A DNA stretch of 64,000 nucleotides from CAVVSQ01 sp963848825 (GCA_963848825.1 CAWKFA010000009.1:186001-250000), one strand, 5' to 3'. Positions 10,240-22,082 are shown, numbered from the stretch's first letter. The notes: generated from the letters alone by a model not told the origin. A program made the numbers and translations.

Positions 10240-11220
10240 ATGTTTCCCGCGACCCGTCTGCGTCGTTTGCGTCAGCACCCGGTGCTGCGCGATCTGGTGC
10301 GCGAGACGACCCTCACCGTGCAGGACCTGGTATTTCCCGTATTCGTTCGGCCCGGGCAGGGCATCAAAAAAGAAATCGTCTCGATGCCGGGCAATTACCA
10401 GTTGAGCGTCGATCGCCTCGTGGAGGAGGTGGGCGCGGTGGTGGAAATGGGCGTGCGCGCCTTTATCTTGTTTGGCATTCCCGAGCACAAAAATGCGGAG
10501 GGCTCGAGCGCCTGGGCCCATGAGGGAATCGTTCAAAATGCCCTGCGAGCCCTCAAGAAGCAATTTCCGGACGTACTGCTCATCGCCGACGAATGCTTGT
10601 GCGAATATACGGAGCATGGGCACTGCGGCGTCCTGGGCCAAACGAATGGCCGGCTCGACGTCGCCAACGATGAAACTCTGCGTCGGTTGGTGTTGCAGTG
10701 CGTGAGCCACGCACAAGCCGGGGTCGATGTGGTGGCGCCCAGCGGCATGATGGACGGCATGGTCGGCGCGATCCGCAAGGGCCTTGATGAAGCGGATTTT
10801 TCCTGGCTGCCGATCATGAGCTATGCCGCCAAATATGCGTCTGCCTTTTACGGACCGTTTCGGGATGCCGCCGAGTCGCCGCCGCAGTTCGGCGACCGCT
10901 CCAGCTACCAAATGGATCCGGGCAATGGCGACGAGGCACTGCGTGAAGTAGCACTGGATATCGAGGAGGGGGCCGACATCATCATGGTAAAACCGGCCCT
11001 GGCCTACCTGGATATCATCCGACGCGTCAAGGAGCGTTTCGGCATGCCGATGGCTGCCTACAACGTTTCGGGAGAGTTTGCCATGGTCAAGGCCGCCGCC
11101 CGGAAGGGCTGGATCGATGAACGACGCGTTGCGCTGGAAATCCTGACCAGCATCAAACGCGCGGGGGCCGACATGATCCTGACCTATTATGCCCCAGATG
11201 CGGCGAAATGGTTGCAATAG
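10240..11220 (+). CDS. hemB: Delta-aminolevulinic acid dehydratase (porphobilinogen synthase)
   Basis: HemB condenses two 5-aminolevulinate molecules to porphobilinogen in tetrapyrrole synthesis. The cysteine-rich metal site is visible ('DECLCEYTEHGHCG', about residues 115-130), indicating a zinc-type enzyme. The active-site lysine regions 'PIMSYAAKYASAFYGPFRDA' and 'DIIMVKPALAYLDII' are both present. An in-frame ATG lies at 10231, but AGGG at 10227-10230 sits 9 nt before the ATG at 10240, so that start is preferred; 10177 is too far upstream. The length (326 residues) fits the family. hemL lies 1.8 kb downstream on the same strand, so heme genes are loosely clustered. Confidence 0.95.
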   Translation: MFPATRLRRLRQHPVLRDLVRETTLTVQDLVFPVFVRPGQGIKKEIVSMPGNYQLSVDRLVEEVGAVVEMGVRAFILFGIPEHKNAEGSSAWAHEGIVQNALRALKKQFPDVLLIADECLCEYTEHGHCGVLGQTNGRLDVANDETLRRLVLQCVSHAQAGVDVVAPSGMMDGMVGAIRKGLDEADFSWLPIMSYAAKYASAFYGPFRDAAESPPQFGDRSSYQMDPGNGDEALREVALDIEEGADIIMVKPALAYLDIIRRVKERFGMPMAAYNVSGEFAMVKAAARKGWIDERRVALEILTSIKRAGADMILTYYAPDAAKWLQ

Positions 11221-11286
11221 TGGGTGGCAGAGGGCGGAGGGGCCCAGGGCCAGCGCCTATCTCCGCAGTGGTGTTGGGGAACTTTC

Positions 11287-12958
11287 ATGCTTGTGGGCAA
11301 AGCGCTGGGTCCTTATATCGTGGAAAAGGAAATCGGTTCCGGGGCGATGGGGACTGTTTACCGTGGCAAGCATCGAGAAACCGGCGCCAAAGTAGCCATC
11401 AAGATCGTGGCGCCGGGCTTAACGGCCAACGAGGCCGCCCTTGCCCGCTTCAATCGCGAAATCTCCATTCTCAAACAGCTCAATCATGTCAACATCGTGA
11501 AGTTGCTGAGCAGCGGCAATATCAACAAAACTCGCTTTTACATCATGGAATTCATCAGCGGCGAGTCTCTCGATCAGGTCATCGAGCGCCGCACCGGCAT
11601 TACCTGGGAAGAACTTATTCCCCTCGGCCAGCAGCTTTGTGCCGGCCTGCAGTACGCCCACGACAAGGGCATCATTCACCGCGATTTGAAGCCATCCAAC
11701 CTCATGGTCCTCAAGGATGGCACCGCCAAGCTGACCGACTTCGGCATCGCCAAGGACACCGATGTCACTGCCCTCACCGCCGCGAATTCGACCGTCGGCA
11801 CCGCCTCTTACATGTCGCCGGAACAATGCAAGGGCGTCAAGGACCTGACGTACAAGTCGGACCTCTATTCGATGGGAGTGATGTTCTTCGAATTACTGAC
11901 CGGCAGGCGGCCTTTTTATGCCGAGTCCATCATGGACATGTTCAATCAACACCTGACGGGCGGCTTTGAGCGGCCCGTCGCGGCTGGTGCTCGACATACC
12001 GGTATGGCTCGACACGATTATTTGCCAGCTTCTGGAAAAGGACCCTGAAAAACGCCCCTTTAGCGCGGCACTGGTAAGCGAGGCGCTGGGCCGAGTGCGC
12101 GAAAAAGTGGAGGCACAACAGAGCGCGGGCGTCGACGCCGCGAAAAAAAGGCGGATTGATCGCGCCAGTGTCGATACCCGGCTCGACGAAACGGATAAAG
12201 AGACGGCCCGCATCCTGCTCGGCAAAAAGAAGAAAAAGTCCAAAGTCGTGCCATTCTATCGCAAGGGCTGGTTCACGGTCGCCGCGATAGCTGGCCTCAT
12301 GACAATTGTAGGTTCCCTGTTCTATGTCGTCGTTCTCAAGGTGCCGAGCCCCGAAACTTACCTCGAACGGGCGCGAACACTTCTCAAGGCGACCGACTTC
12401 AAAGAACGCAAGGAAGGCCGGGAAACGATCGACGAGTTCATGCTTCACTATCCGGATGATCCCCTGGCCGGCGTCATGCGCAACCTGGCCGACCAGTACG
12501 ACCTGGTTGAAACCGAAAAACAGCTCCACAATCGCCGCCAGGCCAAGTTCAGGCCGGATGGCGATGGCGAAGACCTGGCGCGTCAGGCCCTGGATGACGA
12601 AGACCTGGGAAAACTTGCAGAGGCCCGCCGCCTTTGGCAGCAACTGGCCAAATTTGAAGTCAAAAAAGGGGATGACCATGCCTGGGGACTCGTAGCCAAA
12701 AAATATCTCGCCGAACTTCAAGCAGTCGCGGATCTTGGCAAGACTCTGGAAGTCGCCAGGGTTAGCAATAAGAAAAACGCGGGTGAATCCGCAGAGGAGC
12801 GTTTGGCCCTGGAAGCCGTAAGGCAAGAGCAGCCGAGCCAGGCGCTGAGTGCCTGGAATGATCTGAAGACCCGGACGAGAGATAATCCCGATAAGCGGCT
12901 CTGGTATCTTCTGGCAGCCCAAAAATATCGGGAGTGGAACGTCAAACAGCAGGATTAG
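11287..12958 (+). CDS. Membrane Ser/Thr protein kinase (PknB-type), one frameshift
   Basis: The start ATG is at 11287 (MLVGKALGPYIVEKEIGSG). All Hanks motifs are present: the glycine loop 'IGSGAMGTVY', the lysine in 'VAIKIV', the catalytic loop 'HRDLKPSNLM', 'DFG' in 'LTDFGIAKD', and 'SPEQ' in the activation segment. The frame changes near 11970-11985; the second frame continues with 'LVLDIPVWLDTIICQLLEKDPEKRPF', the end of the kinase domain. A transmembrane helix lies at about 12270-12340, after a lysine-rich stretch. The distal region of some 200 residues is charged, helical and probably extracytoplasmic; it looks like tetratricopeptide-type helices. The gene begins 66 nt after hemB and ends 49 nt before hemL. 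Confidence 0.88.
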
Positions 12959-13007
12959 GAACGCCACTGCGTGGGGAACGCCATTACGTGGCCGAAAGGA
13001 TCTGTGC

Positions 13008-14307
13008 ATGCCGTCGAGCAAACGCCCCAAAAGTCGCGAAGCTTTCGCCCGAGCTTCGAAAGTCATTCCCGGCGGCGTCAACAGCCCCGCGCGCGCCTTC
13101 GGCGGCGTCGGCGGCGAGCCGATCTTCATCGAACGCGGCGAGGGCCCGTATCTCCTGGACATCGATGGCAATCGCTATCTCGATTACGTCGCTTCGTGGG
13201 GCCCCCTTATCCTCGGCCATTGCCACCCGCGCGTGGTGCGTGCCGTCAATGACGCCATGGCCGCGGGTGCGACCTTCGGCGCCCCCACGGAGCGTGAGAC
13301 CGAACTCGCGGAATTGATCGGCACGCTCATGCCATCGATGGCCATGGTCCGCATGGTGAGTTCAGGCACCGAAGCCTCGATGAGCGCGATCCGCCTGGCG
13401 CGGGGCTTCACGGGCCGCGACGTCATTGTCAAGTTTGCCGGTTGCTATCACGGGCACGTCGATAGCTTGCTCGTGGCCGCCGGTTCCAGTGCAACTACCC
13501 TGGGCGTGCCCAACAGCCCGGGCATCCCGCGCGGCTGCACTGCCGACACCTTGGTGCTGCGTTACAACGATGTCGCGGCACTACGCGAAGCCTTCAAGCA
13601 ACACGGCGATAAAATGGCCGGGATAATCCTGGAACCGGTCGTTGGCAACATGGGATTGGTGGTACCTTCTCGAGAATTCCTGAACGAGCTACGCCGATTG
13701 ACTTCGCACCATGGTGCCCTCCTCATTTATGACGAAGTCATGACGGGCTTTCGTGCTGGCGCTGGGCGGCGCTCAGGAACTTTTTGGCCAATCACCCGAC
13801 CTGACGGTGCTCGGCAAGATTGTCGGCGGCGGTCTACCCGTAGGTGCCTACGGCGGCCGAGCGGACATCATGAGCAAGGTGATGCCGGCGGGCCCAGTAT
13901 TTCAGGCCGGCACGCTCTCCGGCAACCCGCTGGCGATGGCGGCCGGCCTGGCAACATTGCAAGAACTGCGTGACAATTCGCCGTATGCACGTCTTGATAA
14001 GCTCGGAGCGGAACTGACGATAGGCCTCATGGACGCGGCGAGCCGTGCCAAGCTGCCCCATCACCTGGCGAGGGTCGGTAGCATGTGGACCTTATTTTTT
14101 ACGGCCCAGACCGTCACGGATTATGATTCCGCCAAGAAAAGCGACACCGCACGCTATGCACAGTTTTTCTGGGCGATGATGGATCGCGGGTTCTACTTGC
14201 CCTGCAGCCAGTTCGAAGCGGCCTTTATCTCGTCAGCCCATTCCGAGGAGCAAATCAAGCAAACAATCGACGCGGCCCAGGAAGCACTGGCGGAGATAGC
14301 AGCGTAG
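13008..14307 (+). CDS. hemL: Glutamate-1-semialdehyde 2,1-aminomutase, one frameshift
   Basis: HemL converts glutamate-1-semialdehyde to 5-aminolevulinate, the precursor used by HemB. The class III aminotransferase signature is clear: 'KVIPGGVNSPARAF' at the N-terminus, 'VSSGTEASMSAIRLAR' binding the PLP phosphate, 'FAGCYHGHVD', 'IYDEVMTGFR', and the PLP lysine in 'LGKIVGGGLPVGAYGG'. The frame shifts near 13749-13757, immediately after 'EVMTGFR'; the next frame resumes the same alignment. The joined length of about 432 residues is normal. The gene is expected to be essential, so a sequencing indel is likely. It may be co-transcribed with the kinase upstream. Confidence 0.93.
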
Positions 14308-14324
14308 GCAAGCAGCGCCCGTGC

Positions 14325-15028
14325 CTAGTCGTCAAGCAATGCGCGTTCGGCCGCTTCCAAAATTTGCAGGGACCTGGCCACGGTTTCGGCATTGCGCAAA
14401 TCGTCCACCAGGCTGGGCTGAAGCATCATTCGAGAAATGCGGGCCAATACCTTGAGATGGGTACGTTGTTCGCGGCAACAAACGAGAAAGAAAATGTCGC
14501 TGGTACGCCGTTTGGTCCGCCGAAGGGAATAGCGACCGTTGTTCGGGCATAAGCGATCACCGGTTCGCCGAGCATCGTGGGCGAAGGCCGGCGTGGATGA
14601 GGGATGGCCACTCCTGAGGCCAGCGTTGTCGATCCCAGATCTTCACGCTGGCGGACAGCTGCGAGCAAGGCGGCGGAATCATAAACCTGCCACGATTGTT
14701 CCGCCAGAGCCACCAGTTCTCTAAGAACCGATACCTTCGTTGTAGCCAACAGCGGCACCGCCATCGTGCTTTCCGAAAGCAGGCTAGTGACCAGGAGGCT
14801 GTTGTCTCGGACTGACCGTGACCCGTGCCCACTTCGAGGGCGGCCAACTGGGCCGCGTCATACGAGGGTAGCTGGGTTTCGAGCCAGTGATTGATTTCAG
14901 CCGACGCAAAACGCCACTCGCCGCCAACCTTCTGGCCCGGCAAATGACCCACGGCTGGCCATCTTGCTCACTTCGCGCGCATTGCGCTGCAAGTAAGTAG
15001 CAAGCTGCTCCAGGTCCCATGCTTTCAT
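14325..15028 (-). CDS. HTH-PTS EIIA (PtsN-like) regulatory protein, about three frameshifts
   Basis: No single frame covers the gene, but one protein of about 233 residues can be read through three frame changes (near 14950, 14795 and 14495). The N-terminus (MKAWDLEQLATYLQRNAREV) followed by 'GHLPGQKVGGEWRFASAEIN' is an excisionase-type winged helix. The C-terminal 150 residues match a fructose/nitrogen-type EIIA domain: 'LGSTTLASGVAIPHPRR' contains the phosphorylatable histidine (in 'AIPHPR'), followed by 'DIFFLVCCREQRTHLKVLAR'. The ending 'AAERALLDD' precedes a TAG at 14325-14327. I infer a regulator that combines DNA binding with PTS-type phosphorylation. It shares its strand with argG, 57 nt downstream of that gene's stop. 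Confidence 0.72.
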
Positions 15029-15085
15029 TGTCCATCGCCACACTTCTCGAAAGTTAGTCCTGCTCTTGAAGATAGTTTCACGCCA

Positions 15086-16337
<1,252 letters not shown>

Positions 16338-16517
16338 TGCAAATCCCTCATTCTTGATGATTCGACGGGAGCACCGCGGACGATGTTGTTCCGCTAACCA
16401 TCCTTTAACAAAATAGACGGTTACCTGCTAAAATCAGGTTCGAAGGTGCCCGCGGTTACTATTTACGTTAGCAAATTCGCGGCGAGGTTAAACCCTACGT
16501 GCCAAAGGATGATAAAC

Positions 16518-17006
16518 GTGGCCACTCCTTTCCGCCTTTTATTGCCGGGCAAACTTTACCAGGAAATGGTCCAGCAGGCTCGCGACGAGTTGCCTAATGA
16601 GTGCTGCGGCATGCTGGCGGGCCGCATCGAAAGTGACTCAGCGGGCGCCGTGGGTTATGTTGTGCGCCGCTTTCCCCTGGTCAACGCGGCGGCAAGTGCA
16701 GTTGCCTTTACTTCCGAGCCGGAAAGCATGTTGGCAGCGGAAAAAGCACGGCGTCGGGAAAAGCTTGAGTTCCTGGCAGTGTATCATTCCCACCCCGACG
16801 CCCCGCCCATTCCAAGTCGGACCGACCTGGCCCATAATTACAGCCCGGACACTATGAATTTGATCCTGTCCTTGCGTAACGACATACCACAGATAAAAGC
16901 GTGGTGGCTAGAGAATGACAAATATCGCGCGGCGGAACTGGAATTGATTGACGGCGATGGGCTTAAAATGCAGCAGCCCGCGGCGTCGGAAATGGAGAGT
17001 GGGTGA
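16518..17006 (+). CDS. M67 family (JAMM/MPN) metallopeptidase
   Basis: The protein has 162 residues from the GTG at 16518; AAAGG at 16504-16508 sits 9 nt before it. The in-frame ATG at 16509 lies too close to the same AAAGG but remains possible. The JAMM zinc site is complete: the glutamate in 'DELPNECCGML', 'HSHPDAPPIPSRTD' with the two histidines, and the following serine and aspartate. Small stand-alone JAMM proteins often remove the C-terminal residues of sulfur-carrier or ubiquitin-like proteins, but no such partner is seen nearby. The gene is divergent from argG and convergent with carB. Confidence 0.85.
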   Translation: MATPFRLLLPGKLYQEMVQQARDELPNECCGMLAGRIESDSAGAVGYVVRRFPLVNAAASAVAFTSEPESMLAAEKARRREKLEFLAVYHSHPDAPPIPSRTDLAHNYSPDTMNLILSLRNDIPQIKAWWLENDKYRAAELELIDGDGLKMQQPAASEMESG

Positions 17007-17020
17007 CGCCGTGGGCTGCT
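16972..17020 (+). terminator. Long hairpin spanning the M67 gene stop codon
   Basis: Arms 16972-16987 and 17005-17020 form a 16-bp stem with a single G-T mismatch and a 17-nt loop that includes the stop codon of the M67 gene. No T-run follows, so it is not a classical intrinsic terminator. It may stabilise the 3' end or act with Rho. Confidence 0.4.
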
Positions 17021-17284
17021 AATTCGTAATCGATTTGCCGGAACGGGCGGTTTTGGACCGGATGAAGTCAAAGTGAATGGGGGATCGGCAGAACATGCCG
17101 GAGCCACCCAGTACTTTAAGCCGAGAATCCACTTGCCTACGAGTTCCGGCCTGCTGGAGTCGGTGGCGTTTCGATCGTGCACCTCCTTGAGCTGAATGCC
17201 TTGAGGTTCACTAGCCTGACACTTTCATTTTACCCATTCCACGCGTCGGTGCAACAAAATAATTTGGTTTTTTTAAGAAATAGG

Positions 17285-20200
17285 TCAGCCTTCGCGATAC
17301 CAATCTTGTAAGGGCCGCACCGTCAATTCACCTTGCCTCAAGGCCCGGCACGCCTCGACCGCGGCGTGGGCCGCCGCCAGGGTGGTAATGCAGGTTACGC
17401 GATGCATCACGGCGGCCGCGCGGATTTTGCCCTCGTCGGTCCGCGCACCTTTGCCGCTCGGGGTGTTGATCACCAGGGCGATTTGGCCGTTCTTCATGTG
17501 ATCTATTAGATTGGGCCGGCCTTCCTGTAGCTTGGGGATCTCCTCGACAGCGATGCCCGCGTCGCGTAAAACTTTCGCCGTGCCGCGGGTGGAGATGAGG
17601 CGATAACTCATACTTGCCAGGTCCCGCGCGATAGATACCAAATCGGCCTTGTCACGATCAGCCACGCTGACGAAGATCGTCCCCTCTTGAGGCAAGGCGC
17701 TGTTGGCGGCAAGCTGGCTCTTGGCAAACGCCATCGGAAAATTGTCCGCGATGCCCATCACCTCACCGGTGGAGCGCATCTCCGGGCCGAGGATGATGTC
17801 GACACCCGGAAATTTGTTGAAAGGAAACACGCTTTCCTTGACGGAAAAATGCTTGGGCACCACTTCCTGGGTAATGCCCAGATCATCCAATGATTTGCCA
17901 ACCATGATGAGGGAGGCCAACCTGGCCAAAGGTACGTTCGTGGCCTTGGCAACGAATGGCACCGTGCGGCTGGCACGCGGATTCACCTCAAGGACAAAGA
18001 TGGAATACGCGCCACGGTCGCCAACCTGAATGGCGAACTGGATGTTCATCAGGCCCTTCACACGGAGTTCGAGCGCCAGGGCACGCGTTTGGCGTTTAAT
18101 TTCTTCAATGACCGCGGCGGGCAAGCTGTGGGGTGGGATGACGCAAGCTGAATCCCCTGAATGCACGCCCGCTTCCTCAATGTGCTGCATGACGCCGCCT
18201 ATGATGGTCCGCGTACCATCACATAGACAATCTACGTCCACCTCAAAGGCCGCTTCCAGGAATTTATCAATAAGGATCGGCTTGCCTTGTGACGCCTCCA
18301 GGGCATGGCCGACGAAGGCCTTCATGTGGTCCTCGTCATACACGATCTCCATGGCGCGGCCGCCCAGTACATAGCTGGGCCGCACCAGCACCGGGAAGCC
18401 AATTTGCCGGGCCGCGAAAATAGCTCCTTGTAAATCGCGCGCGGTCCCGTTGGCGGGTTGCTTCAAGCCGAGGCGCTCGATCATCCCCTGAAAACGCTCA
18501 CGATCCTCGGCGACGTCGATGGAGTCGACGCTGGTGCCAATGATGGGCGCGCCTGCCGCTTCCAGGGCCCGCGCCAGGTTGAGTGGCGTCTGGCCGCCGA
18601 ACTGGACAATAAGGCCAGCGGGCTTGACCCGATCGCAAATGTTGAGAACGTCTTCGGCCGTCAAGGGCTCGAAGAAAAGCATGTCACTGGTGTCATAATC
18701 CGTGGACACGGTCTCCGGGTTCGAATTGACCATGATGGTCTCGAAACCGGCCTCGCGCAGGGCGAACGCCGCTTGGCAGCAGCAATAATCGAATTCTATG
18801 CCCTGCCCGATACGATTGGGCCCTCCGCCCAAAATCATGATGCGCGGCTTGCCGGAGGGTGGGCGCGTCTCATCCTCCGAATGCAGCACGCCGAGCGCGG
18901 CATGCGGGGCATTCGCCAATCCCAAATTCGCGACCCTCATTTCCCGTTGCGGCCGCTCGTAGGTCGAATAATAGTACGGCGTGTACGCCTCGAACTCGGC
19001 GGCGCAGGTGTCGACGAGTTTGAAGACAGCGGCGATACCTTTTTCCTTGCGCGCCTGGCGCACTTCGATATCGCTCGTGCTCCAAAGGTGGGCGAGCTGG
19101 CGATCCGAGAAGCCAAACTGCTTGGCTTGCCAGAGCAAGTCCTCGCTGGCCGCATGAAGCCCCGGACAGGCGCCAGGCATTCTTCAAAGGCGACAAGTTC
19201 CTGGATGTTGTGAAGGAACCAGCGATCGATCCGCGTGCGATGATAAATATCTTCGATCGACATGCCTGCCTTGAGGGCGTAGCGGACATGCCAGATGCGG
19301 TCCGCGTTCGGTGTGGCCAGGCGATTGATGATGGTGTCCATCGACGGCTGATCGGGCGTGCCCCAGCCATCCTTCTGATCACATCCAAGCCCGAATCGGC
19401 CGGTCTCCAGGCCACGCAAGGCTTTTTGCAGGGATTCCTTGAAAGTTCGACCGATGGCCATCGTTTCGCCGACCGACTTCATTTGCGTCGTCAGCGTCTG
19501 GTCGGCGTCCGGGAACTTTTCGAACGTCCAGCGGGGGATCTTGGTCACCACATAATCGATCGTGGGTTCAAAACAGGCTGGCGTTTCGCGGGTGATGTCG
19601 TTGGTAAGCTCGTCCAGCCGATAACCGACTGCCAGCTTGGCCGCTATCTTGGCTATCGGAAACCCCGTCGCCTTGGAAGCTAAGGCGCTCGAACGGCTTA
19701 CGCGTGGATTCATCTCGATGACGATCATGCGGCCGGTTTCGGGATGGGTCGCGAATTGAATATTGCTGCCACCGGTCTCGACGCCGATCTCGCGAATAAT
19801 CCGCAGCGCCGCATCGCGCATGCGTTGATATTCCTTGTCGGTCAAGGTTTGCGCCGGCGCCACGGTGATCGAGTCGCCCGTGTGCACCCCCATCGGGTCG
19901 AGGTTTTCGATGGAACAAACGATGACCACGTTATCGGCACAGTCGCGCATGACCTCCAGCTCGAATTCCTTCCAGCCGATGGCCGATTCCTCGACGAGGA
20001 CTTCACCGGTCGGGCTGAGCTCGAGGCCGCGCCGATGAGTTCATTGAACTCTTCTCGGTTATAGGCGATGCCCCCGCCCGTGCCGCCCAGGGTGAAGCTG
20101 GGACGCAACACGCAAGGCAGGCCGACCTGCTCGCGCACCGCCTGGGCATCGGCCAGTGACCGCACCACCCCGGAACTGGGCACGTCCAGGCCGATCTTGA

Positions 20201-20609
20201 TCATGGCGTCTTTGAATTTTTGCCGGTCCTCGGCCTTGTCGATAACATCCGCCCGCGCGCCGATCATCTCGACGCCGTATTTGGCCAGTATGCCATGACG
20301 GTGAAGGTCCATCGCGGTGTTGAGGCCGGTTTGACCACCCAACGTGGGCAATAACGCGTCGGGCCTTTCTTTCTCGATGACTTTGGCAACCACCTGCCAG
20401 GTGATCGGTTCGACGTAGGTACGGTCCGCTGTGTCCGGATCGGTCATGATGGTGGCGGGGTTCGAATTAACCAGCACGACGGAGTAGCCCTCTTCGCGCA
20501 GAGCTTTACAAGCCTGTGTGCCGGAATAATCGAACTCACAAGCCTGACCAATGATGATGGGGCCTGAGCCGATCAGTAATATCTTTTTGAGGTCGGTGCG
20601 TTTGGGCAT
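17285..20609 (-). CDS. carB: Carbamoyl-phosphate synthase large subunit, two frameshifts
   Basis: CarB makes carbamoyl phosphate for pyrimidine and arginine synthesis. The first frame begins MPKRTDLKKILLIGSGPIII and carries 'GQACEFDYSGTQACKALREE'. The second carries 'SIENLDPMGVHTGDSITVAP' and 'FQEL'-type oligomerisation sequence. The third carries the repeated half: 'ILGGGPNRIGQGIEFDYCC', 'ADRDKADLV', and the MGS-like allosteric domain near the C-terminus ('LVINTPSGKGARTDEGKIRA'). Frames change near 20027-20033 and 19150-19165. The joined length of about 1107 residues matches the usual 1070-1100. No carA is present in the window. It shares use of carbamoyl phosphate with argG's pathway but is transcribed separately. 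Confidence 0.95.
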
Positions 20610-20726
20610 GCCCGCGGTAATCCAGGAAGAGAGACCAGTAATGACTATCCGCCCGTGTACGCGCGATCCCGAGCGCGCACACCGAGCGATCAGCCAAGTC
20701 TAACTATTGTGGAAAAACCGCTGACG

Positions 20727-21347
20727 TCAAGGGGCCTGCTTTTTTTGACGGGAAGTGGACAGGATTGGCGGTGCGGCTGGCGCAGTCGTTTCGGTTTTGG
20801 GACGATACTTCCGCAGGTAGGGAAGAACGTCCATATGTTCCGCCGTGTAGCCGAGGTTCCGCATCTCTTTGATGGCCTGTTCATTGGTCCAGCCATCATG
20901 GTCCATGCGTCGTACGGCGCAGACCGCGCCCGTACGGTGTATCCCGGCGTAGCAGTGGACGAGTACGGGATAATTTGCCGGGTCAGCCATCACCTCGCGG
21001 AACTCCGCCAGCCCTATCTCGGCAGGGATCGAGCCATCGGACGCCCACCAGGCTCGCGGCGGAATGCGCTTGAAGTTCACGTCCGTTTCCATCTTGAGGT
21101 ATTGCTCTTCCTCAATGTCGTTGGTCTTGTCGCCGTCACGCAAGCTTACGACCATTTTGAAGCCGTAGTCATGAATAAGGCGGCGCAAGCCAGCCAGGTT
21201 CAATTGGCCGGACCGATAGAGCACCCCTTCTTCGACTACATGAAAATTTCGATACGCTCGATTGTGTTGAGAATAATACCAGAGCGGACCGGCGCTGATC
21301 AAAAAGGCAATCGCCAAACCGAAGGTGACGCGAAGATAATGTGGCAT
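20727..21347 (-). CDS. Membrane-anchored dual-specificity/tyrosine phosphatase-like protein
   Basis: The protein has 206 residues. An N-terminal membrane helix covers about residues 7-25. 'LYRSGQLNLAGLRRLIHDYG' followed by 'VVSLRDG' is the start of the DSP/cyclin-dependent phosphatase fold. The catalytic loop HCYAGIHRTG (residues about 131-140) has the CX5R signature with Cys and Arg in place, and a general-acid aspartate may be in 'WWASDGSIPAE'. The C-terminus is basic and proline-rich. It probably dephosphorylates protein or an inositol/lipid substrate at the cytoplasmic membrane; the substrate is unknown. It lies 117 nt upstream of carB on the same strand, with its own stop before the carB promoter region. 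Confidence 0.83.
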   Translation of the reverse strand: MPHYLRVTFGLAIAFLISAGPLWYYSQHNRAYRNFHVVEEGVLYRSGQLNLAGLRRLIHDYGFKMVVSLRDGDKTNDIEEEQYLKMETDVNFKRIPPRAWWASDGSIPAEIGLAEFREVMADPANYPVLVHCYAGIHRTGAVCAVRRMDHDGWTNEQAIKEMRNLGYTAEHMDVLPYLRKYRPKTETTAPAAPPILSTSRQKKQAP

Positions 21348-21482
21348 ATTGGCTTCCTTGCCGGGACGGAGGGAATTAGGTGCGCTTATAATAATAAAAT
21401 TGGCGATCTGGAAAAAGACCGTTTCGCGCCCCGGAGCCGTCAGGCTGTGGCCACCGATTCTGGGGGATGAGGTTTTGGACCA

Positions 21483-21588
21483 CTAGCAGCCCGTTGAAAA
21501 AGGGGTCAGACCCCTTCGATACCCTGCAAAAACGTTGAAAACTCTGTTCGCTTCAGGGGGTCTGACCCCTTTTTCAACGGGCTGCTAG
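21483..21588. repeat. MITE/REPIN-like palindromic element, copy 1
   Basis: This 106-bp element has perfect 32-nt terminal inverted repeats (21483-21514 and 21557-21588), each ending in CTAG. Within each arm lies a shorter palindrome, GGGGTCAGACCCC. The 42-nt centre contains AAAAACGTTGAAAACTCTG. It encodes no transposase. It could be a non-autonomous insertion or a structured repeat mobilised by an enzyme encoded elsewhere. Confidence 0.8.
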
Positions 21589-21942
21589 GCCGACCACTGG
21601 CTGGCATTCCGTACACAGACCAGGGCGGACATGCCGGAGATGTTTTACGACACCATCGCGCGCCGGGTGCCATTGAGGATACTCGCCTGTAAAAATGGTA
21701 TGTATGCGTGCACCGGGCACCCCCCGCCACGACGCATACCATTTTGCATACCATTTTGCTATGCGGCGGGACTGCGTTGCATAGCCGCCGCCGCGTCGCC
21801 AGGAACGGTAACTTGTTTTGCCGTTCGGTTGGCAGTCCGCCATGGACGCCAGAAACCCCGGAGCCTTACGACGCACAAACTAACGGTGATACGCGGTTAG
21901 CCTCCTGCCAGTAAAAAGAAGGCCTCAGCTCACCCGAATCGC

Positions 21943-22049
21943 CTAGCAGCCCGTTGAAAAAGGGGTCAGACCCCTTCGTTACCCTACAAAAACGTTGAAA
22001 ACTCTGCTCGCTTCAAGGGGGTCTGACCCCTTTTTCAACGGGCTGCTAG
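21943..22049. repeat. MITE/REPIN-like palindromic element, copy 2
   Basis: This 107-bp element is in the same orientation as copy 1 and has identical terminal inverted repeats (21943-21974 and 22018-22049). The centre differs from copy 1 by three substitutions and one extra A. Both ends again carry CTAG. The 354 bp between the two copies contain no gene. Confidence 0.8.
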
Positions 22050-22082
22050 CTGCAACCAGACTATTTAGCCACGCCTGAGCCG

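Larger units (their letters stand above)
21348..22082. other. Gene-free, repeat-rich intergenic region
   Basis: No credible gene is seen between the phosphatase and the polytopic membrane protein. The region holds two copies of a palindromic element (21483-21588 and 21943-22049). Between them are smaller repeats: the tandem direct repeat GCATACCATTTT at about 21735-21760 and an inverted copy near 21693-21705. Open frames here have low-complexity, unnatural translations. Confidence 0.6.

Noticed and set aside
11942..13171. A 409-codon minus-strand frame opposite the kinase and hemL
   Set aside because: Both strands are open because of codon bias; only the plus strand shows kinase and aminotransferase motifs.
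16430..16460. A tRNA T-loop-like sequence (GGTTCGAA)
   Set aside because: No matching T-stem, anticodon arm or acceptor stem can be folded around it.
21631..21900. An 89-codon plus-strand ORF between the two palindromic elements
   Set aside because: The translation is low in complexity, built from repeats, with no domain or ribosome site.
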